A stretch of DNA of 64,000 nucleotides from Promethearchaeota archaeon. Its GTDB lineage: Archaea > Asgardarchaeota > Lokiarchaeia > Sigyniarchaeales > SOKP01. The position numbers were made by a program, and so were the translations under genes. Positions 45,861-54,637 of this stretch are shown here, one piece after another. Within the stretch, counting starts at the first letter, position 1, and each line of letters opens with the position of its first letter. Below the pieces are notes generated by a model, which worked only from the letters and a program-made list of their open reading frames with translations, had not been told where the DNA came from and ran no database searches. Where the stretch lies: positions 1 to 64,000 of the forward strand of contig JAHPZE010000018.1 of assembly GCA_019058365.1 (NCBI GenBank). The letters run 5' to 3'.

Positions 45861-48065
45861 TTACACAAAGTTTTGAATTACCTGTTTCAGCTGTTCTTTA
45901 TCAATTGTTGAATTTGATAGTATCCAACTAAAAATCTTTTCCATTAATATTACCATCCTATCTACTGAGTGAAAAATATCATTTGGAATTAGATTGACAA
46001 GATCGGAGATATTCTGAGATTTGTTGTTCATATAAAGCTTTTTAGCGTCCTTTAAATCACCATCGATAACCTCATACTCATTAATGAGTTCTATATTTTT
46101 ACTAGGTGTTTTAAACCCTTTTTTTTCAACAATTTCTTTTGATTTTATCTTTTCTAATTCTTCTTGTTGTTCTGCTAGTCTTTTCTTTTCAGCTTCAATT
46201 AGATCTCTTTGTTTTCTTAATCTTTCTTCTTCTTCTCTAAGGATTTCCTCTTGTTTTCTCTTCTCCTCTAAGAATTTCTTTTTCTCATCAATAATTTCTT
46301 TCTTTTGTTCATATATTCTCTTTATCCTAATTTCCTCAGCTATTTTCTTCTTTTCCTCATTCCTCTTTATGATTTGTTTATTTTTAGTTATTATCTCATC
46401 GACTTTCCGTACAAATTGTTCAATATTTCTAGAGAATTCCTTTATCGTTTTATCAAAATCACCTGATTTTGGGCCTGTTTTTAAAGTTTCCTTTGAAGCA
46501 GTTTTTAAATTATTGAAAAACAGCTTTATTTCATCTAATTCATTCTCTTCTTCTACTGATAGAATTTCACTTGATTCTAAGTCTAATTTATATTTCTTCA
46601 ATATGTCATCAAATTTTTCTAAAACATCCATCCAACATTTAATTAAACCAATAAAATTGTTATCATTAGATGGGTCTTTATTAAATTCTTCTTTTGCAGA
46701 CTTATAAATAATTGAAGTGTTTATTTGAATGCTAAATTTTTCTAATTCTTTCTCCAAACCCTCATATAATTCTTCATAATGATTTTGATATCTTTTTGCA
46801 GCCTGTGCCTTTTTCCTTTGCCTTTCGCCGGCTTCTGCCACTTCAACTAACCAGTTGGCAATCTCTTCTCTCACTTTTTTCCAATAATCATTTGAAATTA
46901 TAGAATCTCGACTGCTTTTGGGATTTAGATGTTCAGAGAAGAGATAAATTTCTCCCCACATATTATCAAGGGGATGGCTTTTTAATGATCTCTTGTCAGT
47001 TTTCGCCCATTCCCAAACATCATTAGAGTTATATATTAGAACATTATATAATCTGACTATTATTCCTCTGAAATAGTAGTCAGAAAATTGAGGGGCTGCG
47101 ATTTTCTCTGTTGAACCCCTAAACACAGCCCATCCAGCACCAACTAACTCATTATTAATCTTAAAATCTTTTGCGAGAAAAAAGTATTTTGGGGACAAAA
47201 TGTTGTCTTTTGGTATTGGTTTTTTTATCATAATATTTTTAGTCTGCTTCAAATCAGGAAGATTTCTGTAATGAACCTGTATTTCGTTATAATTATAGTT
47301 CAATGGAATGAATATTTCATCATTAACCTTTATTTTACCAAACTTTTTTCCACTTAAAATGGAATATATATTCTCCTTTAGTAATTCTTTTCCCTCTTCA
47401 TCCTCATTTAGATTATAATCAGTGATAGAAAGATTATTTAACCCATCTTCAAAATCCACTGGCACTACTCTAGATAATTTAAAAATAAATTTCGGGTCGA
47501 GCATTTCCCTGAATTTTTTAGGCGTTATTTCATGTAATGTTATAATAGTTCCATGATATTTCTTTTCTTCTTCATCTTTAGTATCGACTTCTTTCTGGAA
47601 AGATATTATTACATCACTGATATATTTTTTACTTGGATCCTTTAAATCCTCCATCCATTGCCATATTGGAATTCTTCTAATATGCCAATATTCTTCATCT
47701 TTTTTTTTTGACCGAATAATTATATCTTTACATATTTTACCTGCAGAGTATATACCTATCCCAATTTCACCTATAGGAGGAAAGTTTGTTTTTTTATCTT
47801 TAGTTTTAGGACTAACCATTATATCCAAACATTCATTAATTTCATTTTTATCCATACCGATTCCAGTATCCATGATCATTAAATCTCGCTCATCATAATC
47901 TATATAGAGATCAATTTTGGTACTTTTAGCATCTATTGAATTTGATATATATTCCCTCAAAACATACTCACAATTATCATATAATTCTGATGTAAATGCA
48001 TCTAAAATTCTTTTTCCAATTTGAGTATCTTTATAAGGTATTTCTTCTCCTTCTTTTATCCCCAT
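45861..48065 (-). CDS. GHKL (Hsp90-like) ATPase with coiled-coil C-terminus
   Basis: The 734-residue protein starts with a GHKL ATPase domain. The N-box is YISNSIDA, G1 is MDTGIGM, and G2 is GEIGIGIYSAG in the first 115 residues. A transducer-like region follows (to about residue 390), then a long Lys/Glu-rich coiled coil (about 560-665) and a short helical end. Such proteins dimerise on ATP and act as clamps, as in MutL, Hsp90 and several defence-associated ATPases (MORC-like). It has no nuclease motif. It lies next to the second CoiA-like gene in one operon. Membership in the DISARM-like locus is inferred from position; known DISARM types lack it. Confidence 0.8.
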   Translation of the reverse strand: MGIKEGEEIPYKDTQIGKRILDAFTSELYDNCEYVLREYISNSIDAKSTKIDLYIDYDERDLMIMDTGIGMDKNEINECLDIMVSPKTKDKKTNFPPIGEIGIGIYSAGKICKDIIIRSKKKDEEYWHIRRIPIWQWMEDLKDPSKKYISDVIISFQKEVDTKDEEEKKYHGTIITLHEITPKKFREMLDPKFIFKLSRVVPVDFEDGLNNLSITDYNLNEDEEGKELLKENIYSILSGKKFGKIKVNDEIFIPLNYNYNEIQVHYRNLPDLKQTKNIMIKKPIPKDNILSPKYFFLAKDFKINNELVGAGWAVFRGSTEKIAAPQFSDYYFRGIIVRLYNVLIYNSNDVWEWAKTDKRSLKSHPLDNMWGEIYLFSEHLNPKSSRDSIISNDYWKKVREEIANWLVEVAEAGERQRKKAQAAKRYQNHYEELYEGLEKELEKFSIQINTSIIYKSAKEEFNKDPSNDNNFIGLIKCWMDVLEKFDDILKKYKLDLESSEILSVEEENELDEIKLFFNNLKTASKETLKTGPKSGDFDKTIKEFSRNIEQFVRKVDEIITKNKQIIKRNEEKKKIAEEIRIKRIYEQKKEIIDEKKKFLEEKRKQEEILREEEERLRKQRDLIEAEKKRLAEQQEELEKIKSKEIVEKKGFKTPSKNIELINEYEVIDGDLKDAKKLYMNNKSQNISDLVNLIPNDIFHSVDRMVILMEKIFSWILSNSTIDKEQLKQVIQNFV

Positions 48066-48491
48066 ATTCTATCTCTCTATTCTTAAATACGTAATTTCAA
48101 TTGAATATTTCTATAATTAATATTATTTTTTGTCTTTTTATGCTATAGGATGAATTCTTGATTTTTTCCTATATCATAAAATACTATATTCTTCTATATA
48201 AATTTTAAGAATTTAATTATTTCTTAATCCTGTCAAATTTAGGAGTCATTTAAACCAACTGGGTAATATATCGATAAAAAGTTAGAGATCTACAATAATT
48301 TAGTAAATCAAAAATTAAAATAAATGTAAAAATAGCATTAATAATTCAAAATGACCTGAATATTATTAAATACATATTAATGAAGAGAAAATCTTAATCC
48401 ATTAAACCCTTTCAATTATTAAATGTTTATGGTTTAATAAAAGTAATGTAATCGCTAACATTATTGGATAAGATGTGTTTGAAAAAGGAGA
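48066..48491. other. Intergenic region between ATPase and methyltransferase genes
   Basis: This stretch separates the GHKL ATPase and methyltransferase genes, which both run on the minus strand. I see no gene, repeat or RNA. It is A+T-rich and presumably carries the promoter of the ATPase/CoiA-like operon. Confidence 0.4.
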
Positions 48492-48634
48492 ATGAGTAAA
48501 TCTTTTATAAAGAAATTACTCACCCAAGATGAATATATTCAATAGACGATCAACTCGAAAGCCTTTTAAAAACTTCTTATAGCTATGGTTTTTTTAAAGC
48601 AACTAACCTATATCTACAAATTATTAATTATTAA
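48492..48634 (+). pseudogene. Possible frameshifted small gene
   Basis: After AAGGAG at 48485-48490, an ATG at 48492 starts MSKSFIKKLLTQDEYI and meets a TAG at once. In another frame the sequence continues SIDDQLESLLKTSYSYG and on to a stop at 48632-48634, overlapping the 3' end of the methyltransferase gene. One frameshift near 48530-48540 would join them into about 47 residues. The family is unknown, and it may be coincidental. Confidence 0.3.
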
Positions 48635-49922
48635 AGGGCTGAAGGTCTTTATTTCCTAGATTGACTCTTCTTTTATTAATTTGATTATTAATATCTCTAT
48701 TATTAAGTATATCAATGAAATTCTTGAGTTTATTATTACTCCCTAAACCCAACATCTTTCGAACACATTCTGCAATTGCCTGAGCTAAAAGGGGGGGAAC
48801 TGAATTTCCTACTTGCTGTACTTGGCAACAAGAGAGCCTTCTTCGACTTCCTCCAGTGGTCGGAGTGCCATAAAACACATAGCTGTCAGGATAACTCTGT
48901 ATTCTAGCCATTTCTCTTATTGTAATTATTCTGTTAAGGGAATAGTGTATAAAATCTTCATTACACGAGGTAATAGTTCTGGTGGGTTTTCTAGCATACA
49001 TCCTTTGTACGGAGCTACGCTTAGTTCTATAATCTTCAGGTATATCTTCCATAGAATGACCTTGTTTAAACTGAGAAAACCTTTTCCGGGTTGTTAATGA
49101 ATGTCTTGTTGTAACATGATTATAAAGTCTATTTTTTTTCCACTGGAAATTTTCCTGAAAAGGACCATTGGGAGTTTTACTATACAACGTTGGATTCTCT
49201 TCATTATTTTTATATGCTATATCATCTAATGCTTCAAAAGCTGTTACCTTCCTCTTTACGTATGGTACTACATCATATTTTTGATTTTCCCTATTAATAA
49301 AATTCAAAATATCACTTTTACGTGTTTGATGTATTTTTGGAAAATAGATTTTTTCACATGATTTCGACCCAATAATAATAAATCTTTCACGATTTTGAGG
49401 AACTCCATAATCTGCCGAGTTTAATAATTCGAAACCGTATCTATATCCTAAAGATGTTATAGTCTTAAAAATAGTGTTTAATGTGTCATTATATTTTTTC
49501 ATTAAGAGGCCTGGTACATTTTCGAATACGAATATTTCCGGTTTTATTTCTTCTATCAATCTAAAAAATTCAAATAATAAATTATTTCTCGGATCCTGCT
49601 TATTGCGTTTTCCTCTCAAGGAAAACCCTTGACAAGGTGGACCCCCAATTATAACGTCAATATTTTCTTTTCTCTTAAATCTCTTCGCAATTCTCATTAG
49701 GATTGCATCTCCTTTGAGCGCTCGTATGTCCTCATTTAAAATTAAAAGCTTTTTTTTTAAATTAGCTCTATTTAATTCATAAGTTTTTAGGGGATCAGGG
49801 TGAAAATCAACAGCACAGACTCCCTGAAATTCTGCCTCTTCAAAACCGAGAGACATACCCCCTGCTCCACAAAAAAGATCTATAAAAGTTGGCTTCTCAA
49901 TATTAGAATCATTAATACCCAT
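48624..49922 (-). CDS. C5-cytosine DNA methyltransferase (DrmMII-like)
   Basis: The 432-residue protein has all main C5-methyltransferase motifs: DLFCGAGGMSLGFEEA (motif I, SAM binding), GGPPCQGFSLRG (motif IV, catalytic Cys97), ENVPGLL (motif VI, Glu134), QNRERFIIIG (motif VIII) and QVGNSVPPLLAQAIAE (motif X). The target-recognition region lies at about residues 210-360. It transfers a methyl group from SAM to cytosine C5 in a sequence that cannot be read from here. DISARM class 2 uses such an enzyme (DrmMII) to mark self DNA. It is separated from drmA/drmB by about 9 kb and runs the other way, but no other restriction partner is adjacent. Confidence 0.9.
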   Translation of the reverse strand: MGINDSNIEKPTFIDLFCGAGGMSLGFEEAEFQGVCAVDFHPDPLKTYELNRANLKKKLLILNEDIRALKGDAILMRIAKRFKRKENIDVIIGGPPCQGFSLRGKRNKQDPRNNLLFEFFRLIEEIKPEIFVFENVPGLLMKKYNDTLNTIFKTITSLGYRYGFELLNSADYGVPQNRERFIIIGSKSCEKIYFPKIHQTRKSDILNFINRENQKYDVVPYVKRKVTAFEALDDIAYKNNEENPTLYSKTPNGPFQENFQWKKNRLYNHVTTRHSLTTRKRFSQFKQGHSMEDIPEDYRTKRSSVQRMYARKPTRTITSCNEDFIHYSLNRIITIREMARIQSYPDSYVFYGTPTTGGSRRRLSCCQVQQVGNSVPPLLAQAIAECVRKMLGLGSNNKLKNFIDILNNRDINNQINKRRVNLGNKDLQPFNN

Positions 49923-50144
49923 GATTTGCTATAATTTTTACCTGCTTTTGATTGAATTATTATCTTTGCCAGATATAAATATTGTGGTGAAATTCCATAA
50001 ATTTTTATTGTATTGAACTAATCTCTACGACAAAAATAATACTTCATTGTTATTATTAACTATTATTACTTTATTGATAATTGTATATTTAAAAACCAAC
50101 TAAAATTAAGTATATATAAAAGAAAAAAAAAAGGGGGGAAATTA

Positions 50145-50777
50145 TTGATTAAAGTTAGGACTTGGTATACTTTCGCAACAGATGTTTTAGGATATTTAAA
50201 TCCAATTTATAGGCTAGCCTTAGGTATGACTCGTGAAACTACTTCAAAAAGACTTCAAGAATCTAAGAAATTTTTAATTTGTCCTAAGGATACGCGGAGG
50301 CATCAGAAGAAAATCTTCAAATCTATTTACCACTCCCTATATGATACAAAAGATCAGATTATTCTACCTAATGATAAGTTAAAAATTCAATCCTATGGTA
50401 AAATTATAACGTCTTTTATAATCACACCTCAGGACGTTGCTGACATAGAATTCATAAAAGCTATTGGCCCATTTAGCCTTTGGACAATTGATCATATTCT
50501 AGATTATACCAAAGGAAAACAAGTCTCACAATTTGGTGTTAATACTGGATCAGTTTCAATCTTTTTAATCCGTATATTTGAGTTAAAAGAAGAAATCATT
50601 ATCCATCGCCCTACAGAGGCAGGGGTTTCAAACCAATTCTTCAATACACCTATCCCTAGTTCAGCCATCCTTAAAAATTGTAAACCTGTAATACCTGATG
50701 AAGAATTCAATGAAATTTTATCATCAATTGAATATATATACTCTCTTTACTCTTCTCTTAAGAAAAAAAATACATAA
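50145..50777 (+). CDS. Uncharacterised protein in defence locus
   Basis: I do not recognise this 210-residue protein. It is mixed alpha/beta without Cys clusters, signal peptide or membrane spans. It contains the segments DVLGYLNPIYRLALGMTRETT and IGPFSLWTIDHILDYTKG. It starts with TTG after a GGGGGG string, which makes a plausible ribosome binding site. It lies alone between the divergent methyltransferase gene and the convergent PIN/SMC operon. It could be part of either system. Confidence 0.5.
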   Translation: MIKVRTWYTFATDVLGYLNPIYRLALGMTRETTSKRLQESKKFLICPKDTRRHQKKIFKSIYHSLYDTKDQIILPNDKLKIQSYGKIITSFIITPQDVADIEFIKAIGPFSLWTIDHILDYTKGKQVSQFGVNTGSVSIFLIRIFELKEEIIIHRPTEAGVSNQFFNTPIPSSAILKNCKPVIPDEEFNEILSSIEYIYSLYSSLKKKNT

Positions 50778-50913
50778 GAAATATCTCAGATATCAATTAG
50801 CCTTTTACAACTTTTATTTTATTAGAATGTAACTATGGACCAATAGCTGCAATAATTGACAGATTTAATGAATAACTTTAAGAACTTTCAATTTATACCC
50901 TTCAGAATATCTC

Positions 50914-52824
50914 TCAATATTTATATTTAATTATGCTAGGCAGGGATATAATGTTGATATCTTCCATATTCCTAAATTTCCGGGTAAGAGATTCTTCAAA
51001 TGTTGTTATAATAAGTTGATTTACAAATCCTTTTTTATAAACATCGACAAGATAATCAACAATATTAATACGATTTTCTAAATTTAAATGCTCCAAGGGT
51101 TCATCAAAAATTAAGAATGGTATTTTTGTATACATTTTTAATAATACTGTTTTAATTAAAATTAACAATACCATTTTTTCTCCACCACTTATATTATCAA
51201 ACGATATTTTCTGTCTACCTTTCCTAAAAAAGGGTAAATATTTGTTATCAAAATATAATTCCCTATTCTCAAAAGGAAAAAATAATTTCCAAATATTTTT
51301 AATTTCATCAATTAAATCCTTTAAATTAATATTTCTTTGTTTACTAATAATCTCATCAATAGCTCTTTGTGTAATCTCAGTAATTAACTTACCTTTGATA
51401 TTTTTTTTATAATCTTGTTCAATTTGGAGCTTATCTTTGATTTCTTCAGCCATTTCTAATCTAGTAATTAATTCTTCTATTTCCCTTAATTTATTTTTAT
51501 ATTTCTCTTCCTTTTCCTCAATTGATTTACATTCTTTAAGAAGATCATTCTTTACTTTTTCAAAATCATCTTTTTGTGAGTTACGATATTGTAAATCTTC
51601 ATAATTCAGATCTTTGATTGATTTTATTAAATCATATAAATTTGAAATGAAATTGAATTTATCTTTTAACTTATTTTTTAAATCAATTAAAAAGTTTAAT
51701 TCTCCTTTTAAATCTGCTAATTCTTTATTCAAAATATTAGTTTGATTTAATATTTCTTGATTAATTTGTAAAAACTCATTTTTAGATAGAATTTTTTGAC
51801 AGATTGGGCAATTTAGATTTGGTTGCTCTCTAAAATTAAATTCTAAATTTTCAATTATCATTTTAACTCTATCTTTATCTTTTATTCTGAGTTCTTTTTC
51901 ATATAATTTTTCTTCAATTGAATTAATCTTGACCTTGTTTTCATCCAATTCCCTTGTTATGTTAATCCTTATCAAATCAAGGTTTTTTTTTTCTGATATA
52001 ACCTCTTTTATGTTGATTTCTTTAATATTTAGAGTATAGAAGATATCTTTATTAACGTCAAAGTAATTTTGAACTTTCTGACTTAAAAATTTGTATTCAT
52101 TATAATAACTAGATAATTCAGCAATTTTCTTCTCATTTTTAACCAATTCAGCTTCTTTTGATTTCAATTGTTCTTTTATTATATTAAGCTCTAATTTTTT
52201 TTCTTTCTGTTCTTCTTTAAGTTGAATTAAATCAAATTTTTCTTTTTTTAATTCAATATCTTTTAAAATTTTTAAATAATCTTCATTTTTTTTCTGATTT
52301 CTTTTAAAATTATTGTTTACTTCAGAAATAATTTTCTTAAATTCACTAGTTTTCCCTATTCCGATAATTGTCTCCAAATAATTGACTAATTTTTTTGAAT
52401 TTAACTGAAGAAATTCATAAACTTCACCTTCACTAGAAAAAATTATATTTTCAAAAAATACTTGGCTCGAGTCAAAGATATCTTCTAAATATCTAAGAAT
52501 CTCGTCTTTTGATTCAATTTTTTGTCCAGATTGATTTTTAATTAATCTTGAATCATATTTACCGTTAAAATTCCGAATAATTTCAAAATTTTCGTTATGG
52601 TCCTCTAATTTTAGTTTAACTTCAGTATTTCCTTTACTCCCAATTTTTTTGTACCCTTTGATATTTTTTGTTCTTACTCGCCCCAATAAACCAAAAACTA
52701 GGGCTTCTAGGAGAGAGGTTTTTCCAATTCCGTTATGACCTATAATGAAATTAACACCTTTTTCAAATCGCAGTTCTAAGGAATCATAGCATTTCCAATT
52801 CTTTAATGACAATTTATTAATCAT
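50914..52824 (-). CDS. Rad50-like SMC ATPase with zinc hook (LmuB-like)
   Basis: The 636-residue protein is an ABC-type SMC/Rad50-like ATPase. It has Walker A GHNGIGKTSLLEAL (about residues 29-42), a long coiled coil, and a zinc-hook CPICQ at about residue 339. It then has the signature ISGGEKMVLL (about 541) and Walker B FLIFDEP (about 572). It should dimerise on DNA ends through the hook. There is no Mre11 gene beside it, so it is not the housekeeping Rad50. It is last in a three-gene operon with a PIN-like nuclease and an unknown protein, the gene order of Lamassu systems (effector, LmuC, LmuB). The family assignment is inferred from size, hook and order. Confidence 0.8.
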   Translation of the reverse strand: MINKLSLKNWKCYDSLELRFEKGVNFIIGHNGIGKTSLLEALVFGLLGRVRTKNIKGYKKIGSKGNTEVKLKLEDHNENFEIIRNFNGKYDSRLIKNQSGQKIESKDEILRYLEDIFDSSQVFFENIIFSSEGEVYEFLQLNSKKLVNYLETIIGIGKTSEFKKIISEVNNNFKRNQKKNEDYLKILKDIELKKEKFDLIQLKEEQKEKKLELNIIKEQLKSKEAELVKNEKKIAELSSYYNEYKFLSQKVQNYFDVNKDIFYTLNIKEINIKEVISEKKNLDLIRINITRELDENKVKINSIEEKLYEKELRIKDKDRVKMIIENLEFNFREQPNLNCPICQKILSKNEFLQINQEILNQTNILNKELADLKGELNFLIDLKNKLKDKFNFISNLYDLIKSIKDLNYEDLQYRNSQKDDFEKVKNDLLKECKSIEEKEEKYKNKLREIEELITRLEMAEEIKDKLQIEQDYKKNIKGKLITEITQRAIDEIISKQRNINLKDLIDEIKNIWKLFFPFENRELYFDNKYLPFFRKGRQKISFDNISGGEKMVLLILIKTVLLKMYTKIPFLIFDEPLEHLNLENRINIVDYLVDVYKKGFVNQLIITTFEESLTRKFRNMEDINIISLPSIIKYKY

Positions 52825-52825
52825 A

Positions 52826-53581
52826 TTATTTCACATTTTCTCCAATTTTTTTAAATTTCTTTTTTATATCTTTTCGAGAATATTTGTCTAAAAGATAATC
52901 TGTAAAAAAATCTATTATCATATTGATTTCTTTCTCATTAATTTGCATCATTATATCTTTTTTAACACCACGAAATTTCTTCGATTTATATTTAGATAAA
53001 GCCTCATTTATTAGTTTTTCAAATTCTTTAGACAAATTTAAAGCTTTCCTCTCTTGGATATCTATAACAGGAGTTTTAACTGTTTTTCCTAATAAATCTT
53101 TTCTATTAATTTCTTTTTCAAGTAAATCTTCTAATGGTAGAAGATTATCAATGATGTTTTCAATAATAATCTCAGCAGGGGCACTTAGATCTTCATCTTT
53201 TAATAATAAAGAGCTTAGATTCTTATCATCCCATACAACTATTATTCCAATTTGGTTTAGATTTTCATTAAAAAGCTTTTTATATTCAACTAATTCATTT
53301 ATATTAAGTTTAGGTTGTTTTTTATTAATTACAAAAAAAAGGTATTCCCTAGAACTTATTGAGATAATAAACGAAAAAGGTAAAACTTCAGTTGTTTCGG
53401 GTAAGAATCTAGATAAATTAATCTCTAAGACTTTTATATTATGATTTGAAGTCAACATTTCTTGTACTCTGTTAAAAAACTTTATGAAGCTATTCATTTT
53501 TTCATAATTATCAAGAAATTTACTCTCTAAATCTACTAATTCTTCAGGAGATTTAAACTGCTTTCTACTCAAATATTTCAA
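52826..53581 (-). CDS. Unknown middle protein of PIN/SMC operon (LmuC-like position)
   Basis: This 251-residue protein has no domain I recognise. A central alpha/beta part (about residues 75-130) includes PFSFIISISSREYLFFVINKK and IGIIVVWDDKNL, followed by helical stretches. Its start overlaps the PIN gene stop by 4 bases (ATGA) and its stop lies one base from the SMC gene start, so all three are translationally coupled. In Lamassu systems a small protein, LmuC, sits in this position and bridges the SMC and effector. That comparison is by gene order only. Confidence 0.6.
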   Translation of the reverse strand: MKYLSRKQFKSPEELVDLESKFLDNYEKMNSFIKFFNRVQEMLTSNHNIKVLEINLSRFLPETTEVLPFSFIISISSREYLFFVINKKQPKLNINELVEYKKLFNENLNQIGIIVVWDDKNLSSLLLKDEDLSAPAEIIIENIIDNLLPLEDLLEKEINRKDLLGKTVKTPVIDIQERKALNLSKEFEKLINEALSKYKSKKFRGVKKDIMMQINEKEINMIIDFFTDYLLDKYSRKDIKKKFKKIGENVK

Positions 53582-54366
53582 CCTCCTTCCATTTTCTCTT
53601 TTTCAGTTCTTGCATTATAATACTCATTAGTAGACCAACTATAAAATGGTGTCAATTTAGTTTCTCTCATTTTTGGATTATTAATTTTAATATTATTCAT
53701 AAAAAAAAATCTACCAAAACCCTCTAAGTTATCAAATTTACAGCATTTAAAAACTTTGGTCATATATGATAGCGCAGTAATAGGAATTATATGCAAATTA
53801 TTAAAGACTTCACCATTCAAATCTATTCTATTTTCTTCATTTATATGATTTATTAATGCATATAAGCTAGTATCATCAGTTACAAATAATAATCCATTTG
53901 CTAAAATTCTCTCTTTTAAAATTTCTAAAGCTGCTATTAATAGTGTTAAATCATTAATTTCCACTATCTTACTAATCCCTTTTTGGTTAAGAAACATATT
54001 AGAGATCTCTTCAATTGGTTCGATTAAATTGTTATTTATGGTTTTAATATTCAAAGAATTCTTAATTAAATTAACAAAATCCATTTGATATTGTCTCGCA
54101 AGAACACTAAGATAAGGCACTTTTTCTGAAATTGTTCTTCTATATTCCTCATTAAATACTTGATTTGAGCAATAAATCTTTTGATTGCTACACTCATATA
54201 AGTTAGCTATAAAAATCTTAAAATCTTTTAAGACTTCTCTATAAGGACGTTTTATATTTTCAGTGATGCAATTTAAGTAATTAATAAAAAAATTTGTATC
54301 AAAAATCGTAGTTCTTTTGTTTTCACAGTTTCTATTGATCCTATCACATAGAGCCAAAGTTATCAT
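53578..54366 (-). CDS. PIN-like RNase, likely effector of SMC operon
   Basis: The protein of about 262 residues has a PIN-like core. It opens with TIFDTNFFINYL, the first acidic position; a later helix has DLTLLIAALEI; and LFVTDDTSLYALI gives the final acids. PIN domains are Mg2+-dependent RNases, many of them toxins. The start at ATG 54366 is chosen because a TATA-like AATAATATAC on the minus strand lies about 30 bases upstream, giving a near-leaderless transcript; an ATG at 54411 is the alternative. It heads the operon with the unknown protein and SMC ATPase, so it probably acts as the toxic effector that the SMC protein controls. Confidence 0.65.
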   Translation of the reverse strand: MITLALCDRINRNCENKRTTIFDTNFFINYLNCITENIKRPYREVLKDFKIFIANLYECSNQKIYCSNQVFNEEYRRTISEKVPYLSVLARQYQMDFVNLIKNSLNIKTINNNLIEPIEEISNMFLNQKGISKIVEINDLTLLIAALEILKERILANGLLFVTDDTSLYALINHINEENRIDLNGEVFNNLHIIPITALSYMTKVFKCCKFDNLEGFGRFFFMNNIKINNPKMRETKLTPFYSWSTNEYYNARTEKEKMEGG

Positions 54367-54637
54367 CTTGAAATATATTTTGGATCTTACCCTAAAGTAT
54401 ATTATTTCCAATTAATCACAATTAAAAAATATAAACATTTTTTCTAATTTACTTGCTTACAGCCTTCACAGGTGTAATAATTGCTATGGCTAAATTTTCG
54501 TGAAATAACCGCATTAATCATAAAAGATTTTTACTTATATAATCAGAATCTTTATACATTTTTGTAATATCCTTTATTGAAGTCCCCTTTCCCCATGAAT
54601 TAAAGTTTATATTGAATACTTTTTTTAATAACAAGGT

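Noticed and set aside
46084..46707. Plus-strand 207-residue reading frame within the GHKL ATPase gene
   Set aside because: It is the complement of the Lys/Glu-rich coiled coil, giving a Ser/Phe-rich artefact; the minus-strand gene is clear.
31545..49922. Druantia or 7-deazaguanine (Dpd) system instead of DISARM-like
   Set aside because: Separate DrmA and DrmB proteins with a C5-methyltransferase fit DISARM; no transglycosylase or queuosine-type genes are present.
50914..52824. Housekeeping Rad50
   Set aside because: No Mre11 gene is beside it, it is only 636 residues, and it is coupled to a PIN-like gene and an unknown gene.
52923..53444. Plus-strand reading frame over the middle gene of the PIN/SMC operon
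   Set aside because: Low-complexity Ser/Phe/Ile content and overlap with a coupled operon gene; an antisense shadow.
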